From contig NZ_JABTTS010000020.1 of the NCBI RefSeq assembly GCF_018638295.1, forward strand, positions 12,155 to 76,154: a stretch of 64,000 nt of DNA, in the 5' to 3' direction. The position numbers and the translations under genes are program-made. Each line of letters opens with the position of its first letter. Within the stretch, counting starts at the first letter, position 1. Of the stretch, positions 34,548 through 43,619 are shown piece by piece. Source of the stretch: Streptomyces sp. CHD11. GTDB taxonomy: Bacteria; Actinomycetota; Actinomycetes; Streptomycetales; Streptomycetaceae. A model generated the notes under the pieces. It was not told where the DNA came from. It saw only the letters and a program-made list of their open reading frames with translations, and did not search any database.

Positions 34548-35423
34548 CTACCGGGCCGTGCCGAAGTCCTGGGTCCAGTAGGCGCCGGGCTGTGCCAGTC
34601 CGACCCCGATCTCCTCGAACGCGCAGTTGAGGATGTTCGCCTTGTGGCCGGGGCTGGTCATCCAGCCCTGCATCACCTGCTCGGGGGTGGAGTAGCCGTG
34701 GGCGACGTTCTCGCCGTAGGTGCTCCAGGCGTAGCCGGCGCGGGTGATGCGGTCACCGGGGTCGGATCCGTCGGAGCCGGTGTGCGACATGGTGCCGCTC
34801 GCGGCCATGTCCTCACTGTGCTTCCGTGCGGCCTCGCTCAGCGTGGCGTTCAGCTCGACCGGGGAACAACCCGCCTTGCCGCGCTCGGCGTTGACGAGTT
34901 CCACCACCCGGGCGACGGCGCCGGACGCGGCCGGTGGCGACGCGGTGGCGGTGGGAGCCGGGGCGGTGGTGGGGGGCTTCAAAGCGGATGTGCCGGGCTT
35001 CGGGGCGGCCACGGTGGGCTCCGGGGCGGTCTCGGTGGGCCGGGGTGCGGCCGTGGTCGGCTTCGGCGCTGTGGTGGGCCCGGAGGCGGGCGACCCGGGG
35101 GCCGTCTGCTCCGGCTTCCGCGACGGCTTGGCGCTGCCCGGCTTCGGCTTGCCCGGCTTCGAGGGGCCGGGGGTGGCGGCCGGGGTGTCCGACGGGACCG
35201 GGGAAGGGGCGCCGTGCTGTCGGCCGTTCCACTGGTGGTAGCGGCCGGGGCCGTCCCACCGGTCGTGGTCCACGGCCGGGGCGGTGCCGCCCCGGTTCTG
35301 CCGTTCACCGCCGCCGGGCCAGTCGGTACAGGCCATGGCGACCGAGGGTATGCCTATGACGCCGATGGCGACTGCCGCGACGACCGTCCTGCGGTACTGC
35401 TGCTGATGGCGGTGCTTTCCCAT
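34548..35423 (-). CDS. Secreted CAP/SCP-domain protein
   Basis: A 291-residue exported protein. A signal peptide (RRTVVAAVAIGVIGIPSVAMA) is followed by a long Pro/Thr/Ala-rich linker (about 50-165) and a CAP domain (166-291). The domain shows RVVELVNAERGKAGCSPVELN, AARKHSEDMAASGTMSHTG, YGENVAHGY and WMTSPGHKANILN. CAP domains of this YkwD-like bacterial type are extracellular with unclear activity. Start ATG 35423 has GAGG six bases upstream. A long 5' region with a Crp-like site precedes it. Confidence 0.9.
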   Translation of the reverse strand: MGKHRHQQQYRRTVVAAVAIGVIGIPSVAMACTDWPGGGERQNRGGTAPAVDHDRWDGPGRYHQWNGRQHGAPSPVPSDTPAATPGPSKPGKPKPGSAKPSRKPEQTAPGSPASGPTTAPKPTTAAPRPTETAPEPTVAAPKPGTSALKPPTTAPAPTATASPPAASGAVARVVELVNAERGKAGCSPVELNATLSEAARKHSEDMAASGTMSHTGSDGSDPGDRITRAGYAWSTYGENVAHGYSTPEQVMQGWMTSPGHKANILNCAFEEIGVGLAQPGAYWTQDFGTAR

Positions 35424-35784
35424 GTGTGACCTCACCCCTGCTGTCCGGAGGCTGGTCATTCTCGGGACGGCCCGGCGCCGGGCGCAAAGGGCACTCCTAC
35501 TACTCCACCTCGTAGGCGGGCCGGGGTCTTGCGGCAGCCGGGAGGGCGTGCCGACCACGGGTGAGGGGCCTCCCGGGAAGGCCTGTCGCCTCGTCAGAAA
35601 CGGGCGTGCGGCGAAGAGGCCGTGCCCCCCGGCCCTCCGCCGGCACACCGTCCGCGCCGCCCCCGCACCCGTCCGCGGCAAGCCGGACAAGTCCCTCATG
35701 TCGCCGGGGCCGGTCCTACTAAGCGACCCGCGCAGATCGGAAACCCGGTGTGACAGATGTCACGGAACCATCAATTCCGGTTGG
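35424..35784 (-). promoter_or_regulatory. Leader of CAP-domain gene with Crp-like site at 35750-35763
   Basis: This 361-bp gene-free stretch holds GTGACAGATGTCAC (35750-35763), a near-perfect palindrome that fits the Streptomyces Crp pattern GTG-N6-GNCAC. About 30 bp downstream on the minus strand is TAGTAGGA, a possible -10. If transcription starts there, the CAP mRNA has a leader of nearly 300 nt. Crp and cyclic-di-AMP riboswitches control several Streptomyces cell-wall enzyme genes; I do not see a clear riboswitch consensus here and only flag it. Confidence 0.45.
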
Positions 35785-36447
35785 CTACCGCGCGCTCACG
35801 AGGGCGGCCACGGCCTCCTTGGCGGCCTTGATCGCACCCTTGTTGATCTCCTCCGTGCCCGGCGCCTTCTTCGACTCGAAGTCGCTGCCGTTGTACGTCA
35901 CGATCACCAGCGCGTTGGAGGCGCGCGCCAGTACCGTGCCCTCGCGTGTCTGCTGCTTGTCCTCGGTGGTGAGGTTCACGACGGAGTACGCCGCGTCCCC
36001 GAGCCCGGGGACCGGGCCCCCGCCGCTCTTCTCCTCCAGCCGTCCCTGGTACGACTCCTCCGCCGCCTCGTCCGACTTCAGCACCTCGTAGGACACGTCG
36101 AGCCAGCGGTACTCGTAACCCTTGAGCGCGTTCCACGAGCAGGTGCGGCGCAGTTTCGTGTCCGTGGACGCTATCTCCTTGCCCGCCGTCTTGGCGCCCG
36201 GAACAAGGGACTTGACGCTCTTCGCGGCGAGGCTGTCGCACGGCGCCGGCGCGGCGGCGTACGTCTTCACCGCGCGCGTCTCGGAAGGAGCGGACGCGGA
36301 CTGGGTCTTCGTCTTCTCGGTCGTCCTGCTCTCGGCGGCCTGCGGCGCGGCCAGCGGGCCGGAGGACAGCGCCCAGCCCGCCGCGGCGAGGACGACCACC
36401 GGGGACAGGCGCGCGGTCAGGGCGATCGGCAGAGGAAAGGAACGCAC
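35785..36447 (-). CDS. DUF3558-like exported protein
   Basis: A 220-residue protein: N-terminal export segment (LPIALTARLSPVVVLAAAGWAL), low-complexity Thr/Lys/Ala part, then a domain with two spaced cysteines (APCDSLAAKSVKSLV and RRTCSWNAL) and GLGDAAYSV, the pattern of DUF3558-type actinobacterial envelope proteins. GTG 36447 with GAGAAG upstream is chosen because the upstream extension is not plausible coding sequence. No lipobox Cys is seen at the cleavage site. Function unknown. Confidence 0.68.
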   Translation of the reverse strand: MRSFPLPIALTARLSPVVVLAAAGWALSSGPLAAPQAAESRTTEKTKTQSASAPSETRAVKTYAAAPAPCDSLAAKSVKSLVPGAKTAGKEIASTDTKLRRTCSWNALKGYEYRWLDVSYEVLKSDEAAEESYQGRLEEKSGGGPVPGLGDAAYSVVNLTTEDKQQTREGTVLARASNALVIVTYNGSDFESKKAPGTEEINKGAIKAAKEAVAALVSAR

Positions 36448-36626
36448 GGCGCACTTCTCGTGGAGTTGGTGCGGAGGGGCCCGCACTGCGGACGGGACGC
36501 CAGTGTCACACGCATTGTTGTGGCGCGGAAGGGCCAACTCGCTCCGTAGGCGCGCGGTGACGGGGGCGTACCGTCCGCGGTGGCCGGTTGCCTCTGTTCC
36601 TCTGGGAAACAGGCGATTTGGGCGCG

Positions 36627-37691
36627 TCAGGGCACGCGCGCGGTCCACTCCGGCGAGGTGAACCTGGTCCGCGCGAGCTCCTGCGCGCGGGACAGTTCCC
36701 CGTCCGTCACCTTGCCCGCGGAGAGCCCGTAACGGGCCCGGAAGGAGTCGGTCATCCGCTCGATGACGGCCTCACGCGGCAGACCGGTCTGCCGGCGCAG
36801 CGGATCCACCCGCTTCTTCGCGCTCCTCGTTCCCTTGTCCGACATCTTCTCCCGCCCGATGCGCAGCACGTCGAGCATCTTGCCGGCGTCGATGTCGTAG
36901 GCCATCGTCACGTGGTGCAGTACCGCGCCGGGGCCGCCGTCCTGACCCACCATCCGCTTCTGCGCGGCTCCGGCGATCTTGCCCTGGTCGGTGGCGATGT
37001 CGTTCAGCGGCTGGTACCAGGCGCTGATGCCCATCTCGCCGAGCGCGCCGAGCACCCAGTCGTCGAGGTAGGCGTAGCTGTCCTGGAAGGACAGTCCCTG
37101 GACCAGCGACTCCGGCACCGACAGCGAGTACGTGATCGTGTTGCCCGGTTCCACGAACATCGCGCCGCCGCCGGAGATCCGGCGCACGACCTCGATGCCG
37201 TGCCGTTCGGCGCCCTCGGCGTCGACCTCGTTGTGCAGGGACTGGAAGCTTCCGATGATCACCGCCGGGGCGCCCCACTCCCACACCCGCAGTGTCGGCG
37301 GACGCCGGCCGGCGGCGACCTCGGCGGTCAGCACCTCGTCAAGGGCCATGTGCAGCGCGGGGGGCTGCGGGCCCTCGTGGACCAGCTGCCAGTCGTAGTC
37401 GGTCCAGTCCGTGGCATGAGCCAGTGCCCGGCGCACCGCGATGCCCACGCCCTCCGGGGTGAGCCCGTACATCACGGTCCCCACGGGCAGGGCCGCGTCG
37501 ATACGGGCCGCCAGACCGGCGGCGTCGGTGTCGGCGGGGGTGCCGTCCAGGGCGCCGTTCACGGCGTCCAGCGCCTCGTCGGGTTCCAGGAAGAAGTCAC
37601 CGGCCACGCGCGTCCGCCGCAGCACGCCGTCCTCCACGTCCACGTCCACGACGACCAGCTTGCCACCGGGGACCTTGTACTCACCGTGCAC
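36627..37691 (-). CDS. Lipoate--protein ligase family protein with N-terminal accessory domain
   Basis: A 354-residue protein. The C-terminal two thirds is an LplA/LipB-type catalytic domain with EVVRRISGGGAMFVEPGN (lipoyl-AMP binding) and GKIAGAAQKRM (catalytic Lys region). The N-terminal ~85 residues (GEYKVPGGKLVVVDVDVEDG, VAGDFFLEPDEALDAVN) resemble the LplA accessory/LplB domain, which lies C-terminal in E. coli LplA. This is therefore a permuted, fused arrangement. GTG 37691 starts it. It attaches lipoate or a similar group to E2/GcvH domains (family inference). Confidence 0.82.
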   Translation of the reverse strand: MHGEYKVPGGKLVVVDVDVEDGVLRRTRVAGDFFLEPDEALDAVNGALDGTPADTDAAGLAARIDAALPVGTVMYGLTPEGVGIAVRRALAHATDWTDYDWQLVHEGPQPPALHMALDEVLTAEVAAGRRPPTLRVWEWGAPAVIIGSFQSLHNEVDAEGAERHGIEVVRRISGGGAMFVEPGNTITYSLSVPESLVQGLSFQDSYAYLDDWVLGALGEMGISAWYQPLNDIATDQGKIAGAAQKRMVGQDGGPGAVLHHVTMAYDIDAGKMLDVLRIGREKMSDKGTRSAKKRVDPLRRQTGLPREAVIERMTDSFRARYGLSAGKVTDGELSRAQELARTRFTSPEWTARVP

Positions 37692-37729
37692 GGCTCCGCC
37701 TTTCGTCTCCGCCGCCGGTACCAACACCG

Positions 37730-37758
37730 GCGGGGGCGGGGATGTTCCCCGCCCCCGC
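37730..37758. terminator. Strong GC hairpin after the ABC transporter operon
   Basis: Arms 37730-37742 and 37746-37758 pair over 13 bp (GCGGGGGCGGGGA) around a 3-base loop. It is 27 bp beyond the stop of the last transporter gene and separates that operon from the lipoate ligase gene on the same strand. Confidence 0.8.
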
Positions 37759-37784
37759 TCCCGGCTCCCCGCACTTCTGGCAGG

Positions 37785-38864
37785 TCAGACGACGCGGACG
37801 GCCTCCGGCGGGTCCGTCGGCTGAGGGTGGACGCAGTGCCAGCGGTGGCCGTCCGGGCCGTCGGAGGCGGGCGGGAACGCGGTGGCGCAGTCGTCGTCCG
37901 CCTTCCAGCAGCGGGTGCGGAACGGGCAGCCCGACGGAGGGTTGGTCGCCGAGGGCACCGGGCCGTGCAGCACGATCCGGTCCGGACGCTCCAGCAGGCT
38001 GGGCGTGGCCGACAACAGGGCCTCGGTGTACGGGTGGCGGGAGCCGCCGGAGACCTGGGCGGCCCGGCCCTCCTCCACCACACGGCCGAGGTACAGCACC
38101 GCGATGCGGTCGGCCAGATAGCGCACCGTCTGCACGTCGTGGGAGATGAAGACCATGGCGAGGCCGAGCCGGGAGCGCAGATCCACGAGGAGGTTGAGGA
38201 TCTGGGCGCGTACCGACACGTCCAGGGCGCTGGTGGGCTCGTCGGCGACGATCAGCTCCGGTTCCAGCGCCAGCGCGCGGGCGATCGCCACCCGCTGTCG
38301 CTGACCGCCGGAGAGCTGGCCGGGCAGCGCCCCCAGGGTGTGGCCGGGGAGGCCGACCAGGTCCAGCAACTCCTCGACGCGCCGCTCGCGTTCCGGCCGG
38401 GTGCCGCAGCCGTGCACGTCCAGCGGATCGCGCAGGATCCGGCGCACCGGCAGGCGCGGGTTGAGGGCGGTGGACGGGTCCTGGAAGATCACGCCGACAC
38501 TCGACCCGAAGCGGCCGCGGCGTTCCGCGGCCGGCATCTCCCAGAGGTTCTGCCCCTTGAAGTGCACCTGGCCCTCGGTCGGGCGCTGGAGCCCGGTGAC
38601 CACCCGGGCCAGGGTGGACTTGCCGCAGCCCGACTCCCCGACGAGTCCGAGGATCTCGCCGCGCCGGACCTCCAGCGAGGCGTCGGTCAGGGCGTGCACG
38701 GCGTCCCGGCGCAGGATGCCGCCGCTGCGTGCCTTGTGCCGGACATGGACGCGGTCGAGCCGGACGAGCGGGTCCGCGGAGCCGGCCGGTGTGTCCGCCG
38801 TGCCGTTGTGTCGGTCCGTCGTGGCGGCCGGCGGGTCCATGGTGGTGTCCTTCGGGGCGGTCAT
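37785..38864 (-). CDS. Dpp/Opp-type ABC transporter ATPase (DppF-like)
   Basis: A 359-residue nucleotide-binding subunit. Walker A GLVGESGCGKSTLARVV, signature LSGGQRQRVAIARAL, Walker B ELIVADEPTSALD, switch His in VFISHDV. The C-terminal oligopeptide-type extension has a Cys cluster (GCPFRTRCWKADDDC). Its ATG overlaps the stop of the fused permease-ATPase (ATGA). It would pair with the second ATPase domain of that fusion. In this locus the transporter is inferred to import sialic acid, as Sat systems of the Dpp family do, rather than peptides. Confidence 0.9.
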   Translation of the reverse strand: MTAPKDTTMDPPAATTDRHNGTADTPAGSADPLVRLDRVHVRHKARSGGILRRDAVHALTDASLEVRRGEILGLVGESGCGKSTLARVVTGLQRPTEGQVHFKGQNLWEMPAAERRGRFGSSVGVIFQDPSTALNPRLPVRRILRDPLDVHGCGTRPERERRVEELLDLVGLPGHTLGALPGQLSGGQRQRVAIARALALEPELIVADEPTSALDVSVRAQILNLLVDLRSRLGLAMVFISHDVQTVRYLADRIAVLYLGRVVEEGRAAQVSGGSRHPYTEALLSATPSLLERPDRIVLHGPVPSATNPPSGCPFRTRCWKADDDCATAFPPASDGPDGHRWHCVHPQPTDPPEAVRVV

Positions 38865-40834
38865 CGGGCACCTTCCAGCGACTTGGCCGACGGGCGCACG
38901 GGCGCCGGGTGGTGGCAGGCGAACAGGTGGTCCGGCGCACCGTCGCGGTCGGCGGCGGGCGGCGGGGTGGTGGCGCACAGCTCCGTGGCGGCGGCGCACC
39001 GGGAGGCGAACCGGCAGCCGGGGCCGAACGCCCTGGGCGCGGGCACCACGCCGCGGATCTGGTGCAGCCGCTCCGTGCCCGCCTCCAGCGAGACGACGGA
39101 GCCGAGCAGTCCCCGGCTGTAGTGGTGCGCCGGGTCGGTCAGCAGGGCGCGGGTGTCACCGGCCTCGGCGACCTGACCGGCGTACATCACCGCGACCCGG
39201 TGGGCGAGGTCGCCGACCAGGGCCAGGTCGTGGGAGACCAGGACCATGGCGAAGCCGAGTTCGTCGCGCAGCCTGATGAGCAGTTCGACGACCTGGGCCT
39301 GCACGGTCACGTCGAGCGCGGTGGTCGGTTCGTCGGCGATGAGCAGTCGCGGGCTGCGGGAGAGCGCCATGGCGATCAGTACGCGCTGGCGCTGTCCGCC
39401 GGAGAGCTCGTGCGGGTAGCTGCGCAGGGTGCGCTCGGGGGAGAGACCGACCAGTTCCAGCAGCTCGGCGGGGGTGCGGGTGCCGCCGCGTGAGGTGAGC
39501 CGCCGCAGCTGGGTGCCGATCAGCACCGACGGGTTCAGGGACGACATGGCGTCCTGGTAGACCATCGCGATCTCCGGACCCATCAGGGCCCGCCGCTCCT
39601 TCGGCGACAGCGTCAGCAGGTCGCGGCCGCGGTAGAGGATCTCCCCCTCGGCCTCGGCGTTGCGGGCCAGCAGACCCATGATCGCGAGGCTGGTGATGGA
39701 CTTGCCGCAGCCGGACTCACCCACCAGGCCCAGCGTCTCGCCCTCGCGGACGGTGAAGGAGATGCCGTCGACCACGGGGATGTCGCCGTAGCGGTCGGGG
39801 AAGCGGATGGACAGGTCCCGGACGACCAGCAGGTCGGACGCGTCTTCGGCCAGCGGCGGGACGGCCGGCTCGGTCGCCTCGATCCGCGTGGCGAGCTCGG
39901 CGAGCGCGGCGTCCGCCGCGGCCCGGTCGGCGGCCGGCAGGGCGGCGGCGGTCTTCTCGGTGGTGTCGCCGCCGTCGGCGCGGGCCTTGTCCGGTGACGC
40001 GGCGGCGTCCGTCATGCCCTCCGACAGGACGTTCAGCGCGAGCACCGTGATCAGCAGGCACAGACCGGGGAAGAGGGTCGCCCACCAGCCGCCCGAGAGC
40101 AGGATCTGCCGTCCGTAGGCCAGCACGCTGCCCCAGCTGGGATCGGGGTCCTGCACCCCGGCGCCGATGAAGGACAGGCTCGCCTCGAAGATGATCGAGT
40201 CGGCGACCATCACGGTCGCGAAGACCAGGACCGGCGCGGCACAGTTGACGGCGACGTGCCGGGCGACGATGTAGTGGCGGCGGGCGCCGATGACCTGCTC
40301 GGCGGCGACGTAGTCCTCGCCGTACTGCTCCAGCACGTTGGCCCGTACGACGCGGGCGAGCGAGGGGGAGTAGACGAAGGCGATCGTGAAGATGATGACC
40401 GGGACGCTGGGCCCGAACACGGCCACGAGGACGGCGGCCAGGGCGATCGGCGGGAACGACATGATGACGTCCAGCGTGCGCATCACCGACTCGTCGGCGA
40501 ACTTGCGCGAGGTGGCCGCCAGGGCGCCCAGGGACGAGCCGATGGCCAGCGCGAGGAGGGTCGCGCCGAAGCCGATGACGAGGGAGTAGCGGGCGCCGTG
40601 CACGACGCGGGCGAACACGTCGCGGCCGGCCCGGTCGGTGCCGAACCAGTGGTCGGCGCCGGGCGGCTGGGCCGGGACGCCGGTGGCGAGCGGGTCCTGG
40701 GTGAGCAGGGGCGCCAGGACCGCGCCGAGGACGACCACCAGGAGGATCCCGAAGGCGATCCGGGAGGGTACGGGCAGGCGGCGCAGGCGGGTGCCCGGCC
40801 TGAGCCGCTCGGCGAGGGAGCGTGGGGCGAACAT
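38861..40834 (-). CDS. Fused ABC permease-ATPase (DppC-DppD)
   Basis: A 657-residue single polypeptide. Residues ~1-290 form a DppC-type permease with about six membrane segments and the EAA-like loop (EDYVAAEQVIGARRHYIV). A charged linker spans ~290-345. The rest is an ATPase domain (Walker A GLVGESGCGKS, signature ELSGGQRQRVLIA, Walker B LLIADEPTTALD, CRFASRC cluster near the end). ATG 40834 overlaps the upstream permease stop as TGATG; a GTG at 40837 is also possible. Such fusions occur in the Dpp family but are a minority layout. Confidence 0.9.
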   Translation of the reverse strand: MFAPRSLAERLRPGTRLRRLPVPSRIAFGILLVVVLGAVLAPLLTQDPLATGVPAQPPGADHWFGTDRAGRDVFARVVHGARYSLVIGFGATLLALAIGSSLGALAATSRKFADESVMRTLDVIMSFPPIALAAVLVAVFGPSVPVIIFTIAFVYSPSLARVVRANVLEQYGEDYVAAEQVIGARRHYIVARHVAVNCAAPVLVFATVMVADSIIFEASLSFIGAGVQDPDPSWGSVLAYGRQILLSGGWWATLFPGLCLLITVLALNVLSEGMTDAAASPDKARADGGDTTEKTAAALPAADRAAADAALAELATRIEATEPAVPPLAEDASDLLVVRDLSIRFPDRYGDIPVVDGISFTVREGETLGLVGESGCGKSITSLAIMGLLARNAEAEGEILYRGRDLLTLSPKERRALMGPEIAMVYQDAMSSLNPSVLIGTQLRRLTSRGGTRTPAELLELVGLSPERTLRSYPHELSGGQRQRVLIAMALSRSPRLLIADEPTTALDVTVQAQVVELLIRLRDELGFAMVLVSHDLALVGDLAHRVAVMYAGQVAEAGDTRALLTDPAHHYSRGLLGSVVSLEAGTERLHQIRGVVPAPRAFGPGCRFASRCAAATELCATTPPPAADRDGAPDHLFACHHPAPVRPSAKSLEGAR

Positions 40835-41784
40835 CACACCGTCCTGATGCGCGGGTTGACGAGCAGGTAGAGCAGGTCGACGACGACGTTGACCACGAGG
40901 AAGGCGATGGCGATGGTGAGCACCGTGCCCTGGACCAGACCGACGTCGCCCCCGTTGACGCCCTCGAGGATCAGCTTGCCCATGCCGGGCAGGTCGAAGA
41001 TCGCCTCGATGACGACGGCGCCGCTGAGCATGTAGCCCACCTTGACGCCGAGCACGGTCAGCGGGGTGATCAGGGAGTTCCGCAGCACCGACCGGATGAT
41101 CATCGACGGCGGCAGGCCGCTGCCGCGGGCGGTGCGCACGTAGTCGCGGTCGAGTTCGGCGACCATCGAGGTGCGGATCAGCCGTGCCAGCGAGGAGGCG
41201 ACCGGCAGGGCGAGGGCGATGGCCGGCAGCGTGAGGCTCTCCAGCCAGCCGGAGAAGGAGTCGGCGGGGTTGACGTAGCCGCCGGTCGGCAGGATCGGCA
41301 TGTTCAGCGCGAACTGCTGGATCAGCAGGACACCCAGCCAGAACGAGGGCAGGGCGATGCCGACCATCGACAGCACCCGGAAGACCTGGTCGGGCCAGCG
41401 GTCGCGGCAGACGGCGCTGGTGACGCCGAGGACCAGGGCCAGCACGATGGCCAGCGAGAGGCCGAGGAGCGTCAGCTGGAAGGTGAGCGGGAAGGCTGTG
41501 GCGATCCGGTCGACCACGGGCTGGCTGGGTGCCACCGTGACACCGAGGTCTCCCCGCAGCAGATCACCGAGAAAGGCGAAGTACCGCACGGGCAGCGGGT
41601 CGTTCAGACCGTGCTCCTCGGCGAACGCGGCACGCGCCTCGGGACTCGCGCTGTCGCCGAGCGCGTTGTACGCGGGGTCGGCGGGGGAGAACTGCAGGAC
41701 GACGAAGACCAGCAGGGCGATGCCAAGGATCATCACCGGCATCATCGCGACGCGGCGCAGCGTGAGCCGGAGAAAAGCGACCAT
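40834..41784 (-). CDS. Dpp-type ABC transporter permease (DppB-like)
   Basis: A 316-residue inner-membrane permease with six predicted segments. FPLTFQLTLLGLSLAIVLAL and the loop RDYVRTARGSGLPPSMIIRS match the DppB pattern. AGGAA precedes ATG 41784 at seven bases. It follows the lipoprotein gene after a 76-bp gap containing a stem-loop and partners with the DppC half of the fusion downstream. Confidence 0.92.
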   Translation of the reverse strand: MVAFLRLTLRRVAMMPVMILGIALLVFVVLQFSPADPAYNALGDSASPEARAAFAEEHGLNDPLPVRYFAFLGDLLRGDLGVTVAPSQPVVDRIATAFPLTFQLTLLGLSLAIVLALVLGVTSAVCRDRWPDQVFRVLSMVGIALPSFWLGVLLIQQFALNMPILPTGGYVNPADSFSGWLESLTLPAIALALPVASSLARLIRTSMVAELDRDYVRTARGSGLPPSMIIRSVLRNSLITPLTVLGVKVGYMLSGAVVIEAIFDLPGMGKLILEGVNGGDVGLVQGTVLTIAIAFLVVNVVVDLLYLLVNPRIRTV

Positions 41785-41810
41785 CGTGAGGTTCCTAGCG
41801 ATCGGGGCGG

Positions 41811-41840
41811 GGGCCGCCGCACGCGGCGGCGCGGCGGCCC
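41811..41840. terminator. Intercistronic stem-loop after the binding-protein gene
   Basis: GGGCCGCCGC (41811-41820) and GCGGCGGCCC (41831-41840) form a perfect 10-bp stem. Placed between the solute-binding lipoprotein and permease genes, it probably attenuates read-through or stabilises the upstream mRNA, giving more binding protein than membrane components. Confidence 0.6.
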
Positions 41841-41860
41841 GTCGGCGTGGGCGTGCGGGG

Positions 41861-43456
41861 TCAGGCGCGGCCGACGTCGATGAAGGAGAGACCGGTGGTG
41901 GGCAGCGGCTCGAACCCCGGCAGCGTCCCGTCGCGCCAGGCGGTGGGCAGCTTGCGGTGCAGTACCGGATACAGGGCCGCCTCGTCGGCGACCAGGTCGG
42001 TCACCCGGCCCCACAGCTCCTTGCGCTTCGCCTCGTCCGCCTCCGCCGCGGCCTTGTCCAGCAGCGAGGTGACCTGCTTGTAGGCGGAGTCGCCGGTCCA
42101 GCCGTAGCGCTTCTCCGGCCAGAAGCCGTAGTAGAACCAGCGCAGCAGCAGGTCGGCGTCGTTACCGAAGACGGACGGGTCGCCCGGCGCGGCCAGGGCG
42201 TCGAAGTCGCCCTGGTCGATCTTGGCGTACTGGGCGGCCGACTGCTGGATGTCGAGTCTGGCGTCGACGCCGACCGCCGCCCAGCTCTCCTTGATCAGCG
42301 GGGCGATGTCCTTGACCCAGCCGTTGTCGGTGAGCAGCAGCGTGAAGGAGAGCTTGCCCGCGCCCGCGTCGGCGAGCAGTTTCCTCGCCCTGTCCGGGTC
42401 GTGCCGGTAGACGGTGGCGGCCTTGTGGAAGTCGGGGTGCGTGGCCGGCACGTATCCGGTGGCCGCCTCCGCGTTGCCCAGCAGGGCGGTGGAGATGATC
42501 TTCTCGGTGTCGAGCGCGTAGTGCAGCGCCTGGCGCACCCGCTTGTCCGCGAAGCGCTTGTCCTTGGTGTTGAACATCAGGAAGAGCAGGCCGAAGGACT
42601 GGACGGACTCCACCTTGTCCTTGCCCGTGATGCCGTCGACGTCGATGTAGGGCACGTCCTCGATGGCCTGCACGCGCCCGGACTTGAGGGCGCTGACCCG
42701 GGCGGACGGGTCGGAGATCAGGCGCCAGACCATCTTCTCGGCCTTGGCGGGGTGGGGGCCGTTGTACCGGTCGTACGCCTCCATCACGATCTTGTCCTCG
42801 CGGACCGCGGACACGAAGCGGTACGGGCCCGAGCCGACCGGCTTGGCGTCGAAGGCCTTGGCGTCGGCGCCGGCGATCTTCTTCGGCACGATCCGCACCA
42901 CGGCTATGCGGGAGGGGAAGAGCGCGAAGGCGTACTTCAGCCTGAACTCGACCGTCGACGCGTCGACCGCCTTCACCTGGTCGATGAAGGGCACGAACTG
43001 TGCCATCAGCGAGGCGTTCTCCGGGTCCAGGACCCGCTCGAAGCTGAACACCACGTCGTCCGCGGTCACCGGGGAACCGTCGTGGAAGGTGGCACCCTCG
43101 CGCAGGGTGGCCCGGTAGGTGGTCGCGTTGATCTTCTGCGGCATCGCGGTGGCCAGCGTGGGGCGGGCGACCAGGGTGGTGGGATCGAGATCCACCAGGC
43201 CTTCGAAGATGTGCATGTTGGCGGCGAACGGGGTCGCGCCGGAGGTGATCATGGGGTCGAAGCCCGTGGAGAGGGGGTAGGAGAGCCCGGCCTCGATGGT
43301 GTCGGTCCTGCCGCCGGAACCGCCGGAGCCGTCACCGGTGCTGCCCGGCCCGCCGCAGGCGGAGAGGCCCGCGGTGACCGCGGTCGCCACACCGAGGGCG
43401 CTGGTGTATCTCATGAAGGTGCGGCGGTCGACGCCGGCTGCGCTGCGCGGGGACAA
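41861..43456 (-). CDS. Solute-binding lipoprotein (DppA/SatA-like), Tat-type signal
   Basis: A 531-residue family 5 extracellular solute-binding protein. N-terminus: twin-arginine motif DRRTFMRYTS, hydrophobic core and lipobox LSAC, so it is a Tat-exported lipoprotein anchored outside. Family blocks: DGSPVTADDVVFSFERVLDP, KPVGSGPYRF, and RQALHYALDTEKI. It starts at TTG 43456, supported by CAGGAGGA six bases upstream. It is divergent from the GntR gene with a shared operator region. DppA-like proteins bind peptides, haem or, in Sat systems, sialic acid; context favours the last. Confidence 0.9.
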   Translation of the reverse strand: MSPRSAAGVDRRTFMRYTSALGVATAVTAGLSACGGPGSTGDGSGGSGGRTDTIEAGLSYPLSTGFDPMITSGATPFAANMHIFEGLVDLDPTTLVARPTLATAMPQKINATTYRATLREGATFHDGSPVTADDVVFSFERVLDPENASLMAQFVPFIDQVKAVDASTVEFRLKYAFALFPSRIAVVRIVPKKIAGADAKAFDAKPVGSGPYRFVSAVREDKIVMEAYDRYNGPHPAKAEKMVWRLISDPSARVSALKSGRVQAIEDVPYIDVDGITGKDKVESVQSFGLLFLMFNTKDKRFADKRVRQALHYALDTEKIISTALLGNAEAATGYVPATHPDFHKAATVYRHDPDRARKLLADAGAGKLSFTLLLTDNGWVKDIAPLIKESWAAVGVDARLDIQQSAAQYAKIDQGDFDALAAPGDPSVFGNDADLLLRWFYYGFWPEKRYGWTGDSAYKQVTSLLDKAAAEADEAKRKELWGRVTDLVADEAALYPVLHRKLPTAWRDGTLPGFEPLPTTGLSFIDVGRA

Positions 43457-43550
43457 GGGATCCTCCTGGCGGGGTGAATCATGACGGGCGAGGATACGGA
43501 ATGGCTGGTTCTGTGCGACGGGCTGGCGCGAACGTACCCGGTCGCCTATG

Positions 43551-43566
43551 CATCAGACGTCTGATG
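43551..43566. promoter_or_regulatory. GntR operator 1 (CATCAGACGTCTGATG)
   Basis: A perfect 16-bp palindrome between the divergent binding-protein and gntR genes, followed immediately by another half-site TCTGATG. It is typical of FadR-subfamily operators. The core recurs at 44513-44528 before the catabolic operon. Confidence 0.78.
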
Positions 43567-43619
43567 TCTGATGCTTGATAGCGTGGGAACGTAGTCGGGC
43601 GAAGGAGAGGGGTCAAGAG

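Noticed and set aside
36588..39122. 844-residue plus-strand open frame
   Set aside because: Antisense to lipoate ligase and ABC ATPase genes; composition is that of a GC-shadow, with no domain.
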